From: Chitinophaga pinensis
GTDB taxonomy: Bacteria; Bacteroidota; Bacteroidia; B-17B0; Aurantibacillaceae
DNA length: 42,375 nt
Assembly: GCA_945860225.1 (NCBI GenBank)
Contig: CAMAPT010000024.1
Location: 1-42,375, forward strand
Direction: 5' to 3'
This document shows positions 26,349 through 34,407 of this stretch, piece by piece; positions within the stretch are counted from its first letter, which is position 1; every line of letters begins with the position of its first letter. Both the position numbers and the translations under genes were made by a program. The notes below the pieces were generated by a model that was not told where the DNA came from, ran no database searches, and was given only the letters and a program-made list of their open reading frames with translations.

Positions 26349-28964
26349 TTATCCTTCTCTTTCCTTATCTAAATAAGACTGCACAACTTCAATAGCATTA
26401 TCAATAACATCACTTAATGCTGTAATAAAAGTGCCAGGCTTGGCTAAAGACAAAGCGTGCTCTAAAGCTTCTATTTCTTTAGGAATATATTCATATGACT
26501 GATTAGGATTAACTTCTTTTATTCCTTCTACTAATAAATTAACAATTTCATCCGCCATTCGCCCTCTCAAAAATTTATCCTGACGAATAATGATATGATC
26601 AAACATTTGCGCTGAAATTCTTCCCATATCTCTTATATCATCATCCCTTCTGTCACCTGTTCCTGTTATAATACCGATTTTGTAAGGAGATTCAACCGTC
26701 GATAAAAATTCTTTGATTCCATTAAAACCATCGGCATTATGAGCAAAATCAATCATGACTTTATATTCCTTGAAATCAAAAATATTCATCCGACCAGGAG
26801 TTTGAGCTGCCGAAGGGATAAATGTTCCCAAACTCATTTTTATATCCTCTATCGTAAACCCATAAACATAAGATGCTAATGTAGCAGCTAAAACATTATA
26901 AATATTAAAGGTTACTTTACCTCCAAATGTTAATGGTACATGTGATGCTTTTTCAACCCTGAATTTCCAATCTCCTTTTTTAATTGTTATATAACCATTT
27001 TCGTAAATAGCTGCTATTCCACCTTGCTTACAATGTTCAATAATAATTGGATTATGTTCATCCAAGCTAAAATAGGCAATATGACAATCAGTGGTTTTAG
27101 AAATAGACACGCAATACTCATTGTCAGCATTCAATACGGTATATCCATCGCGTTTTACGGCTCTTGCCACCACACCTTTTACATTTGCCATATCTTTTAA
27201 CGTATGAATATCTGAAAGGCCCATGTGATCTTCTTGGATATTTGTAACCACAGCGACATCACATTTTCCAAACCCCAAACCTGCCCGTAAAATACCACCC
27301 CGAGCTGTTTCTAAAACAGCAAATTCTACTGTTGGATCTTTTAAAATGAATTCCGCGCTAACCGGACCTGTTGTATCTCCCTTTGTAAGCATTGAATTCT
27401 GAACATAAATACCATCGGAAGTCGTAAATCCAACTCTATAACCATTGTTTTTTACAATATGAGAAATTAAACGAGTCGTGGTGGTTTTTCCATTTGTTCC
27501 TGTTACTGCTATAATAGGTATTCTGCAAGACTTGCCAGCCGGATATAACATATCAATAACCGGTGCTGCCACATTTCGAGGTAATCCTTTTGCAGGTGCT
27601 AAATGCATTCTAAAACCAGGAGCCGCATTTACTTCAAGAACTACGCCACCTGTTACATCGAGCGGCTCACTCAAATTGGAAGCCATAATATCGATACCAC
27701 AAATATCCAACCCTATAACTCTCGAAATACGCTCACAAATAAAAATATTATTAGGATGTACAATATCTGTCACATCTGTTGATGTGCCTCCTGTGCTTAA
27801 ATTAGCGGTACCTTTTAAATAACAAACCACTCCTTTTTCAAGGATTGTATCTAGTGTATAATTTTGTTTTTCTAACTGTTCATGTGTTTCTCTGTCGATA
27901 CTTATTTCTGTTAATACATTTTCATGTCCATAACCACGACGCGGATCGCTGTTTTCAATGGCTACTAATTCGTTAATGGTAGAAAAACCATCTCCTACGA
28001 CATGAGCTGGTTCGCGCAAGGCAGCAGCAATAAAACGATTATTAATCACCAACACACGAAAATCATATCCTGAAATAAACTTTTCGATGATAATTTTTCG
28101 TGAATATTTTTTAGCATGCTGAAAAGCTGCTTTTGCTTCGTCTAATGTCTTTACATTAATGGATGCACCCTTACCATGATTACCGTCTAATGGTTTGAAT
28201 ACCAAAGGAAAACCTACCTTTGATACAGCTGTTTCTAACTCTGATTCATACGAAATACAAACTCCCTTTGCTACCGGAATAGCAGCTTCCTGTAATAACT
28301 TCTTAGTTTCATCCTTATTGCTTGCTAAATCAACTGCAATTGAACTAGTTCTATCAGTCATCGTAGCTCTAAAACGTACTTGATTTTTACCATAACCTAA
28401 CTGAACCAATGATTGATCATTTAACCTGATATAAGGAATATCTCTTGCTACGGCTTCATCTACAATACTTCCTGTACTTGGTCCAAAGCGCTCACGCTCG
28501 CGCATTTCACGCATCGCTTTAATATCAGCCTCTAAATCATAGTCAGTAGCATTAATCAATGCTTCGGCAATTTTAACAGAGGCCTTTGCTGCATAAAGTC
28601 CGACGGTTTCTTCCGTATAAGAAAAAACCACATTATATATACCTTTTGTACGAGTACTTCTGGTTCTCCCAAAACCACATTCCATTCCTGCTAGAGTTTG
28701 AATTTCTAAAGCTATATGTTCAATCACGTGTCCTATCCAAGTCCCCTCATTCACCCGTTCAAAAAAACCACCAGCATAATTTTTAGAACATCGATGCTTT
28801 TGCATGGAAGGAAACATATTCTGCAATCTTTCGGAAAAACCATTGATTTTGTTAGTTGGCAATTCTTCCAAAACACCAATGTCAAGTTTCATGACAATTA
28901 ATTTTTTTCTATAATTAGACCAATAGTTAGGTCCACGGAGTGTTTTTAGTTCAATTATTTTCAT
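26349..28964 (-). CDS. cphA: Cyanophycin synthetase
   Basis: CphA polymerises aspartate and arginine into cyanophycin, a non-ribosomal nitrogen storage polymer, using ATP. The 871-residue length is normal. An N-terminal ~160-residue domain with GTWIGHVIEHIALEIQTLAG is followed by an ATP-grasp domain (~210-480; PLDGNHGKGASINVKTL, DICGIDIMA, VLEVNAAPGFRMHL), which adds Asp. A Mur-ligase-like domain starts with GTNGKTTTTRLI near residue 490 and continues with ETARGGILRAGLGF, NIQEDHMG and IDFAHNADG; this half adds Arg. All key blocks look intact. cphB is divergent, 278 bp away. No clear minus-strand -7 box was found. Confidence 0.96.
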   Translation of the reverse strand: MKIIELKTLRGPNYWSNYRKKLIVMKLDIGVLEELPTNKINGFSERLQNMFPSMQKHRCSKNYAGGFFERVNEGTWIGHVIEHIALEIQTLAGMECGFGRTRSTRTKGIYNVVFSYTEETVGLYAAKASVKIAEALINATDYDLEADIKAMREMRERERFGPSTGSIVDEAVARDIPYIRLNDQSLVQLGYGKNQVRFRATMTDRTSSIAVDLASNKDETKKLLQEAAIPVAKGVCISYESELETAVSKVGFPLVFKPLDGNHGKGASINVKTLDEAKAAFQHAKKYSRKIIIEKFISGYDFRVLVINNRFIAAALREPAHVVGDGFSTINELVAIENSDPRRGYGHENVLTEISIDRETHEQLEKQNYTLDTILEKGVVCYLKGTANLSTGGTSTDVTDIVHPNNIFICERISRVIGLDICGIDIMASNLSEPLDVTGGVVLEVNAAPGFRMHLAPAKGLPRNVAAPVIDMLYPAGKSCRIPIIAVTGTNGKTTTTRLISHIVKNNGYRVGFTTSDGIYVQNSMLTKGDTTGPVSAEFILKDPTVEFAVLETARGGILRAGLGFGKCDVAVVTNIQEDHMGLSDIHTLKDMANVKGVVARAVKRDGYTVLNADNEYCVSISKTTDCHIAYFSLDEHNPIIIEHCKQGGIAAIYENGYITIKKGDWKFRVEKASHVPLTFGGKVTFNIYNVLAATLASYVYGFTIEDIKMSLGTFIPSAAQTPGRMNIFDFKEYKVMIDFAHNADGFNGIKEFLSTVESPYKIGIITGTGDRRDDDIRDMGRISAQMFDHIIIRQDKFLRGRMADEIVNLLVEGIKEVNPNQSYEYIPKEIEALEHALSLAKPGTFITALSDVIDNAIEVVQSYLDKEREG

Positions 28965-29242
28965 AACGTTTTTTTTAAAATATTACTTATTATTCTATTG
29001 TTTTATAATCTTTTATTCTTGAGAAATCATAGAACTTGTAAATAAACTCTCTATTACAATAAGCCTAAATACCCACACCGCTGACTATTTATTAAAATAA
29101 ATTTTATCATAAATAGGTTTCTGAATTTAAGTGATTAAATTTTAATAAACAAAATTCTGTTAAAAATAAACTGAGAATTTAATTTTATTTGATTAACAGA
29201 TACATACAATTAGCTTAACTTTACAACATAAACATAGAGAAC
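28965..29242. other. Divergent cphA-cphB control region
   Basis: This is 278 bp of AT-rich non-coding DNA between the two cyanophycin start codons. The only candidate element is TAACTTTAC at 29216-29224, 18 bp before the cphB ATG, a variant -7 box with a TTG at 29189-29191 (24 bp spacing). I saw no clear operator dyad. Confidence 0.35.
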
Positions 29243-30115
29243 ATGAATAGTCCAAAAGGGAAGTTAGTTATCATTGGAGGCTCAGTAGACAGAGGAAGTT
29301 TTTCGGAAAGTGAAGCTGATTTAAAACGTAACTTAAATTTTTTTGAAAAAGGAATTTTAAAGCGTATTACTACCGAATCCTTAAAAAATAATTTATCCCG
29401 ATTTGAGATTATTACTTCAGCATCAAGCATTCCTGAAGAGGTGGGTGATGAATACGTCAAAGCGTTTGCTCAGTTAAATGTATTAAATGTAGGTTTACTT
29501 CATATTCGTTCTCGCGAAGAAGCCAACTCTCCAGAAAATATCGAACGATTAAAAAATGCAGATGTTGTGATGTTCTCAGGTGGGGATCAGCTCAGATTAA
29601 CTGCCATATATGGAGGTACAGCCTTTCACCATTTGTTGCTTGAAAAGTACCAAAACGAAGACTTTCTTATTTCCGGAACTTCAGCAGGAGCAGCTGCTAG
29701 TTCAAATAATATGATTTATCAAGGAAGTAGTAGCGAGGCTCTTCATAAAGGAGAAGTAAAAATAACAGGAGGATTAGGATTCATTAATAATGTCATTATT
29801 GATACTCACTTTGTTCAAAGAGGCCGAATAGGTCGCTTACTTTATGCTTGTGCTAGTAATCCTATCAATCTAGGAATTGGTTTAGGTGAAGATGCAGGCT
29901 TATTAATTACAAATGGACATAGTATGGAAGCTATTGGCTCTGGCTTAATTATGTTGGTAGATGCTACTCATATGAAACATACCAGTCTCAGCGAAGTTGA
30001 AATGGGGTCGCCTGTATCTATTGATAATTTAATTGTACACGTTATGGCACTTGGTGACCATTATGACTTAAAAAACAAAAAACTGACGATTCAAATTCCT
30101 AAAGCAATTGACTAA
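29243..30115 (+). CDS. cphB: Cyanophycinase
   Basis: CphB hydrolyses cyanophycin to beta-Asp-Arg dipeptides. It is a 290-residue serine peptidase of family S51. The nucleophile is S147 in GTSAGAAASS, preceded by the conserved FSGGDQLRLT (residues 111-120) and followed by GGLGFINNVIIDTHFVQRGR and GLGEDAGLLI, all cyanophycinase landmarks. There is no signal peptide, so it acts in the cytoplasm on stored polymer. Divergent pairing with cphA allows separate control of synthesis and breakdown. The dipeptidase needed for the next step is not in this window. A terminator-like hairpin follows. Confidence 0.95.
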   Translation: MNSPKGKLVIIGGSVDRGSFSESEADLKRNLNFFEKGILKRITTESLKNNLSRFEIITSASSIPEEVGDEYVKAFAQLNVLNVGLLHIRSREEANSPENIERLKNADVVMFSGGDQLRLTAIYGGTAFHHLLLEKYQNEDFLISGTSAGAAASSNNMIYQGSSSEALHKGEVKITGGLGFINNVIIDTHFVQRGRIGRLLYACASNPINLGIGLGEDAGLLITNGHSMEAIGSGLIMLVDATHMKHTSLSEVEMGSPVSIDNLIVHVMALGDHYDLKNKKLTIQIPKAID

Positions 30116-30149
30116 TATCATTATAATAAGTTTTTATTAACATAAAACT

Positions 30150-30178
30150 AAGCTATGCAAATGATGTGTAGCTTTTTT
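30150..30178 (+). terminator. Intrinsic terminator downstream of cphB
   Basis: AAGCTA (30150-30155) pairs with TAGCTT (30169-30174), with further partial pairing inside (8 of 10 bases overall), followed by a T-run to 30178. Confidence 0.6.
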
Positions 30179-30297
30179 AATTTATAATTGATGTATCCGG
30201 CCAATTGATTGAAAGAGAAATTATCTACATATCAATTGTTAGAAATCATTTATTATTTCATCACACACAAACACTATAATAATTAATTTTAAATATT

Positions 30298-31011
30298 ATG
30301 GATTTTAGTATAAGCAGAAACGACGAATTATTATTTGAAGGAAAAAGAAAAAGATTGGTAGAGCAATTAAAAGAAAAGGGAATTACCAATCAAGCAGTAT
30401 TAAATGCGATATTAAAAATACCTCGTCATTTTTTCTTAGATCAAGATACTATTCTTCAAAAACCTCAACACATTAAATTGATAGAAAGACCTGCGCTTTT
30501 AGAACATGCTTATTCGGATAAAGCACTAAAAATAGGAGCTGGACAAACTATATCTCATCCTTTTACAGTAGCATTTCAAACAGAAAAATTAAATATCCAA
30601 AAAGGCGATAAAGTTTTGGAAATTGGCACTGGTTGTGGATATCAAACTGCCGTATTATTAGAGATGGGGGCTAAGGTATACAGTATTGAACGTCAAAAAG
30701 AATTATTTGATAAAACCAAACTTTTTTTACCAAAAATGGGCTATCAATTGGCAAAACTCATGTATGGAGATGGTTATAAAGGATGGCCTCAGTATGCGCC
30801 TTTTGACAAGATTATTGTAACGGCAGCAGCTCCATACATTCCTCAAGATTTATTAGCTCAATTGGTAATTGGAGGGATTTTGGTTATTCCTTTGGGCGAA
30901 GGCGAAGAACAAGTAATGAATGTGATTGTAAAAAAAACGGATAAAGAATTTGAAAAACAATCATTTGGCAAATTTAAATTTGTTCCGATGCTGCAAAATA
31001 AGGCTTCCTGA
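30298..31011 (+). CDS. pcm: Protein-L-isoaspartate O-methyltransferase
   Basis: PCMT methylates L-isoaspartyl residues in damaged proteins using S-adenosylmethionine, starting their repair. The 237-residue product has the N-terminal LLFEGKRKRLVEQLKEKGI, the substrate-binding GAGQTISHPFTVAFQTE and the SAM motif KVLEIGTGCGYQTAVL (~104-119), then FDKIIVTAAAPYIP. This is the standard Pcm architecture. It stands alone between cphB and the outer-membrane protein gene. A link to cyanophycin metabolism, whose products also carry beta-aspartyl bonds, is possible but only an inference. Confidence 0.94.
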   Translation: MDFSISRNDELLFEGKRKRLVEQLKEKGITNQAVLNAILKIPRHFFLDQDTILQKPQHIKLIERPALLEHAYSDKALKIGAGQTISHPFTVAFQTEKLNIQKGDKVLEIGTGCGYQTAVLLEMGAKVYSIERQKELFDKTKLFLPKMGYQLAKLMYGDGYKGWPQYAPFDKIIVTAAAPYIPQDLLAQLVIGGILVIPLGEGEEQVMNVIVKKTDKEFEKQSFGKFKFVPMLQNKAS

Positions 31012-31049
31012 AAAATTAAAACTTTAAAAACCAGCATATTAACATAAAG

Positions 31050-31082
31050 TTGTTTAAAATTAAAAACAAATTACTATTTTCG
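31050..31082 (+). promoter_or_regulatory. Promoter of the outer-membrane protein gene (TTG, 22 bp, TATTTTCG)
   Basis: TTG at 31050-31052 and TATTTTCG at 31075-31082 (one mismatch to TAnnTTTG) are 22 bp apart. The predicted leader is ~70 nt and very A-rich just before the ATG, as in strongly expressed Bacteroidota genes. Confidence 0.5.
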
Positions 31083-31158
31083 CGGTCGATTTAAAACAAA
31101 TATTTGTAAAACTTTAAAGTTTAACTCTACAAATTAAAAAACTAACAAAAAAACAATT

Positions 31159-32043
31159 ATGAAAAAATCAATCGCTTTAGTAGCAATGGCATTCGGTGTA
31201 ACCTCTGCATTTGCTCAAGATTTAACTTCAAAAAAAGGTGAGCCATTTTTACCAGAAGCTGGTGACTATGCTATCGGTATTGATGCTACTCCATTCTTAA
31301 ATTATGCTGGTAATTTTTTCGGTAAAGGTGCAGCTAACGTAGCTCCAACTTTTGATTTCCATAACACTAACTACGTTATCACTGGAAAAAAATTCAAAGA
31401 TGCTAACAATGCATACCGTGCAAGTTTACGTGTAGGTTTATCTAAATATACTTCAAAAGCTCAAGTAATTGATGCTGGTATTACCTCAGCACCAACTTAC
31501 CCTGCTTTACCTTCAATGAAAGAAGATAAAGGTTCTTTTGGTAGCACTAATGTTGCTTTATCAGCTGGTGTTGAAAAACGTCGTGGTAAAACTCGTTTAC
31601 AAGGTGTATATGGCGCTGAAGCTGCTTTAGGTTTAACTTCTTCTTCAGAAAAATACACTTATGGTAATGCATTATCTACAACTGTTGATGTTGTAAATTA
31701 TGCTACTACTGATTTCGGTAACAATATCGTTGCTGATACTTATGGTAACGCTGCTCGTATCACTAAAAACAAAGCTGGTGCATTCTTTACAATTGGTGCT
31801 CGTGCTTTCGTAGGTGCTGAATACTTTGTTGCTCCAAAAATCTCTATCGGTGGTGAATTTGGTTGGGGTCTAGGTTTAGGTATCCAAGGTAAATCTACTA
31901 CAACTATCGAATCTACAAACGGAACATCTGTTGGTACTCAAGAAATTACTGGTGACAAATTCTCTGCTATCGTTTTAGATACAGATAATACTAATACTTT
32001 CTTTGGTCCATCTGCATCTTTACGTTTAAACTTACATTTCTAA
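31159..32043 (+). CDS. Abundant outer-membrane beta-barrel protein, function unknown
   Basis: The product is 294 residues with a clear signal peptide (MKKSIALVAMAFGVTSAFAQ). The mature part alternates polar and hydrophobic residues with Gly/aromatic strands (AYRASLRVGLSKYT, GAFFTIGARAFVGAEYFV, ISIGGEFGWGLGLGIQG) and ends in SASLRLNLHF, a terminal phenylalanine typical of barrel insertion. Codon choice is strongly biased (GGT, GCT, CGT, ACT, AAC) relative to its neighbours, indicating very high expression. It has its own promoter and a strong terminator, so it is monocistronic. No specific porin family was recognised. Confidence 0.85.
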   Translation: MKKSIALVAMAFGVTSAFAQDLTSKKGEPFLPEAGDYAIGIDATPFLNYAGNFFGKGAANVAPTFDFHNTNYVITGKKFKDANNAYRASLRVGLSKYTSKAQVIDAGITSAPTYPALPSMKEDKGSFGSTNVALSAGVEKRRGKTRLQGVYGAEAALGLTSSSEKYTYGNALSTTVDVVNYATTDFGNNIVADTYGNAARITKNKAGAFFTIGARAFVGAEYFVAPKISIGGEFGWGLGLGIQGKSTTTIESTNGTSVGTQEITGDKFSAIVLDTDNTNTFFGPSASLRLNLHF

Positions 32044-32067
32044 GCAGATTACTAAGTATACTACTAG

Positions 32068-32093
32068 AAAAACCTCGCAAATGCGAGGTTTTT
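32068..32093 (+). terminator. Strong intrinsic terminator of the outer-membrane protein gene
   Basis: AAAAACCTCGCA (32068-32079) and TGCGAGGTTTTT (32082-32093) form a GC-rich stem with a 2-4 nt loop, followed by further Ts to 32096. It starts 24 bp after the stop codon. Confidence 0.93.
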
Positions 32094-32115
32094 TTTATGT
32101 CTTAAAATATTTTAC

Positions 32116-32221
32116 TGACGGAATTAATATAAAAATAAATTTATAAGTGACGGAATTTAAATTAATTTAGATATTTAACTGACGGAATTAATTCAAAAAT
32201 AGATTTTTAAGTGACGGAATT
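32116..32221 (+). repeat. Four TGACGGAATT boxes at exact 32-bp spacing
   Basis: Identical decamers TGACGGAATT begin at 32116, 32148, 32180 and 32212, each exactly 32 bp apart. The base before the box alternates C, G, C, G and the flanks also alternate, so the array is two copies of a 64-bp unit, each with two 32-bp half-units. Spacers are 22 bp and AT-rich. The array lies between the terminator of the upstream gene and the -7 box of the AAA/DUF4143 gene, as expected for an operator or activator array. A fifth exact box lies inside the gene at 32554-32563. Confidence 0.9.
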
Positions 32222-32235
32222 TGAAATACAATAAC

Positions 32236-32243
32236 TATATTTG
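32236..32243 (+). promoter_or_regulatory. -7 box TATATTTG of the AAA/DUF4143 gene
   Basis: This is an exact TAnnTTTG match ending 17 bp before the ATG at 32261. The last TGACGGAATT box ends 14 bp upstream of it, close to where the -33 region would lie; no properly spaced TTG is present. Confidence 0.5.
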
Positions 32244-32260
32244 TCTATACATTATAAATA

Positions 32261-33397
32261 ATGGCTATTATACAAAGATATTTAGAGCAAGTTATACTCA
32301 ACAGATTAAAGCCTAATAAAGTAATGATTATTGTAGGTGCAAGGCGAGTTGGCAAAACTGAATTAGTAAAACAATTACTTAAAAAAATAGATGAAAAACC
32401 CCTAATTTTAAATGGTGATGATATTGAAACCATCAATGCACTTGCTGTAAAATCACTTTCAAACTACAAACGATTATTAGGTAATACAAAATTATTAATA
32501 ATAGATGAAGCCCAAGAAATACCAGATATTGGAGCCAAATTAAAATTAATGATTGACGGAATTGACGGATTAAAAATTATAGCTACCGGCTCGTCGGTGT
32601 TTGATTTGAATAATAATTTAGGGGAGCCTTTAGTGGGGCGCAAAACAACGTTTCATTTATATCCTTTAGCTCAATTGGAATTTTCGTTAACCGAAAATTA
32701 TATGGAGACAAAATCTAAATTAGAGGATCGTTTAATTTTTGGTTCCTATCCCGAGCTAGAACACTTAGAAAACAAACTAGATAAAATAAATTATTTAAAA
32801 GAACAAGTTAATTCATATTTATTAAAAGATGTATTAGCATTTGAAGGAATTAAAAAGCGAGAAAAAATAGTTGAATTATTAAAGATTTTAGCCTTTAGAA
32901 TTGGAAGTGAAATATCATTGGAAGGTATTGGAAACGAATTACAAATAAGTAAAAATACCGTAGAAAAATACCTTGATTTATTTACTAAAGTATTTATCTT
33001 AAAAAAAATAACCGGTTTTAGTAGAAATTTAGACAATGAGATAACTAAAAAAAACAAATGGTATTTTTTAGATAATGGTATCAGAAATGCCTTAATTAAT
33101 AATTTTAATAATTTAGATTCGAGAAATGATACAGGCCAACTTTGGGAAAATTATTTAAATTACGAACGCATTAAATTTTTAGAATATAAGGGCATACATT
33201 GCTCTGACTATTTCTGGCGTACGCATTCAAAACAAGAAATTGACCGTATAGAAGAATTAAATGGTAGTTTAAATGCATACGAATATAAATGGAGTGTAAA
33301 CGCAAAAGAAAAAATTCCTGAACTTTTTATAAAAGGTTACCCCGATGCAAAATTCACTTTTGTAAATTCTTCTAATTACTTAGACTTTATTACATAA
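32261..33397 (+). CDS. AAA-family ATPase with DUF4143 / nuclease-like C-terminus
   Basis: The product is 378 residues. The N-terminal ATPase has Walker A GARRVGKT (26-33) and Walker B LLIIDEAQEI (D82, E83), followed by the sensor-like IIATGSSVFDL. The middle region has a winged-helix look (ELQISKNTVEKYLDLFTKVF, ~228-247), then YFLDNGIRNALINNF and LWENYLNYERIKF, typical of DUF4143. The C-terminus has EID (326-328) and EYK (341-343), the spacing of a PD-(D/E)xK nuclease core. These ATPases are widespread, often multicopy and of unknown function. The phased box array directly upstream is the notable feature of this one. It is monocistronic by context. Confidence 0.88.
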   Translation: MAIIQRYLEQVILNRLKPNKVMIIVGARRVGKTELVKQLLKKIDEKPLILNGDDIETINALAVKSLSNYKRLLGNTKLLIIDEAQEIPDIGAKLKLMIDGIDGLKIIATGSSVFDLNNNLGEPLVGRKTTFHLYPLAQLEFSLTENYMETKSKLEDRLIFGSYPELEHLENKLDKINYLKEQVNSYLLKDVLAFEGIKKREKIVELLKILAFRIGSEISLEGIGNELQISKNTVEKYLDLFTKVFILKKITGFSRNLDNEITKKNKWYFLDNGIRNALINNFNNLDSRNDTGQLWENYLNYERIKFLEYKGIHCSDYFWRTHSKQEIDRIEELNGSLNAYEYKWSVNAKEKIPELFIKGYPDAKFTFVNSSNYLDFIT

Positions 33398-33506
33398 AAC
33401 TTTAAAATTTTCAATTTCTCGTTTAATATTTGTCTTTTTTAAAGGACCGATTAACTTTTAAAATAATTTAGTTTTTTGTATTTTTATTCCAATAAATTCG
33501 TCCTTC

Positions 33507-34361
33507 ATGAAAATTATCGAATGTCCAAGAGATGCTATGCAAGGCATCAAAGAAATAATTCCAACTGAGGTAAAAGTTAAATACTTAAATTCATTACTCA
33601 ACATTGGGTTTGATACAATAGATTTTGGAAGTTTTGTTTCACCAAAAGCTATCCCTCAAATGCATGATACAGCCAATGTTTTAAAGCAATTAAATATATC
33701 AACATCATCTAGTAAATTATTGGCCATAATTGCCAATATTAGAGGTGCCCAAGATGCTTGCTGCTTTGATGAAATTAATTATTTAGGATTCCCTTTTTCA
33801 ATATCTGAAACTTTTCAGCAACGTAATACCAATTCAAGTATTTCTGAATCATTAATTAGAATTGATGAAATACAAAACCTTTGCGTAAAATACAATAAAG
33901 AATTGGTCATATATATTTCAATGGCTTTTGGTAATCCTTATGGGGATAAATGGAATAGCGACATCGTTATTGAATGGACAAAAAAACTGAATCAGTTAGG
34001 AATTAAAATTATTGCCTTATCAGATACTATAGGTGTGTCTGATCACGAAAATATTTCATATTTATTTTCAAATATTATTCCTGAATTTAAACATATCGAA
34101 ATAGGGGCGCATCTTCACACAACCAAGGATAAAGCTCTGGAAAAAATTGATGCGGCTTATAAAAGTGGTTGCAATAGATTTGATGTTGCCATTCATGGTT
34201 TTGGTGGCTGTCCTATGGCAAAAGATGATTTAACAGGTAATTTAGCAACAGAAGATTTGGAGAATTATCTTGTAAATAATAATATAAATCACCAATTAAA
34301 TATTGATTTATTGCAAAACGCCTACTCTGAAAGTTGGAGAGTCTTTAATAATTACCATTAA
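33507..34361 (+). CDS. Hydroxymethylglutaryl-CoA lyase (HMGL-like)
   Basis: The enzyme cleaves HMG-CoA to acetoacetate and acetyl-CoA, the end of leucine catabolism. The 284-residue TIM-barrel has ECPRDAMQGI at the N-terminus (PRDGLQ in most lyases, with Arg and Asp conserved), IDFGSFVSPKAIPQM, the GAHLHTT metal-binding histidines and the flexible catalytic loop GGCPMAKDDLTGNLATEDL carrying the active cysteine. Its length is near normal. It converges on der with a 46-bp gap. No other leucine-degradation genes are visible. Confidence 0.9.
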   Translation: MKIIECPRDAMQGIKEIIPTEVKVKYLNSLLNIGFDTIDFGSFVSPKAIPQMHDTANVLKQLNISTSSSKLLAIIANIRGAQDACCFDEINYLGFPFSISETFQQRNTNSSISESLIRIDEIQNLCVKYNKELVIYISMAFGNPYGDKWNSDIVIEWTKKLNQLGIKIIALSDTIGVSDHENISYLFSNIIPEFKHIEIGAHLHTTKDKALEKIDAAYKSGCNRFDVAIHGFGGCPMAKDDLTGNLATEDLENYLVNNNINHQLNIDLLQNAYSESWRVFNNYH

Positions 34362-34407
34362 AAGCAAGCCGTCAGTTGCCTATTTATAGATTGATACTAT
34401 AAAAGGA

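Noticed and set aside
28965-29242. Possible operator or small RNA in the cphA-cphB intergenic region
   Set aside because: No dyad, conserved box or terminator beyond one weak variant -7 string could be found.
32116-32221. CRISPR-like reading of the 32-bp periodic boxes
   Set aside because: The repeats are only 10 bp, the 22-bp spacers are AT-rich and related to each other (first and third nearly the same), and no cas genes are nearby. It fits a tandem-duplicated binding array better.
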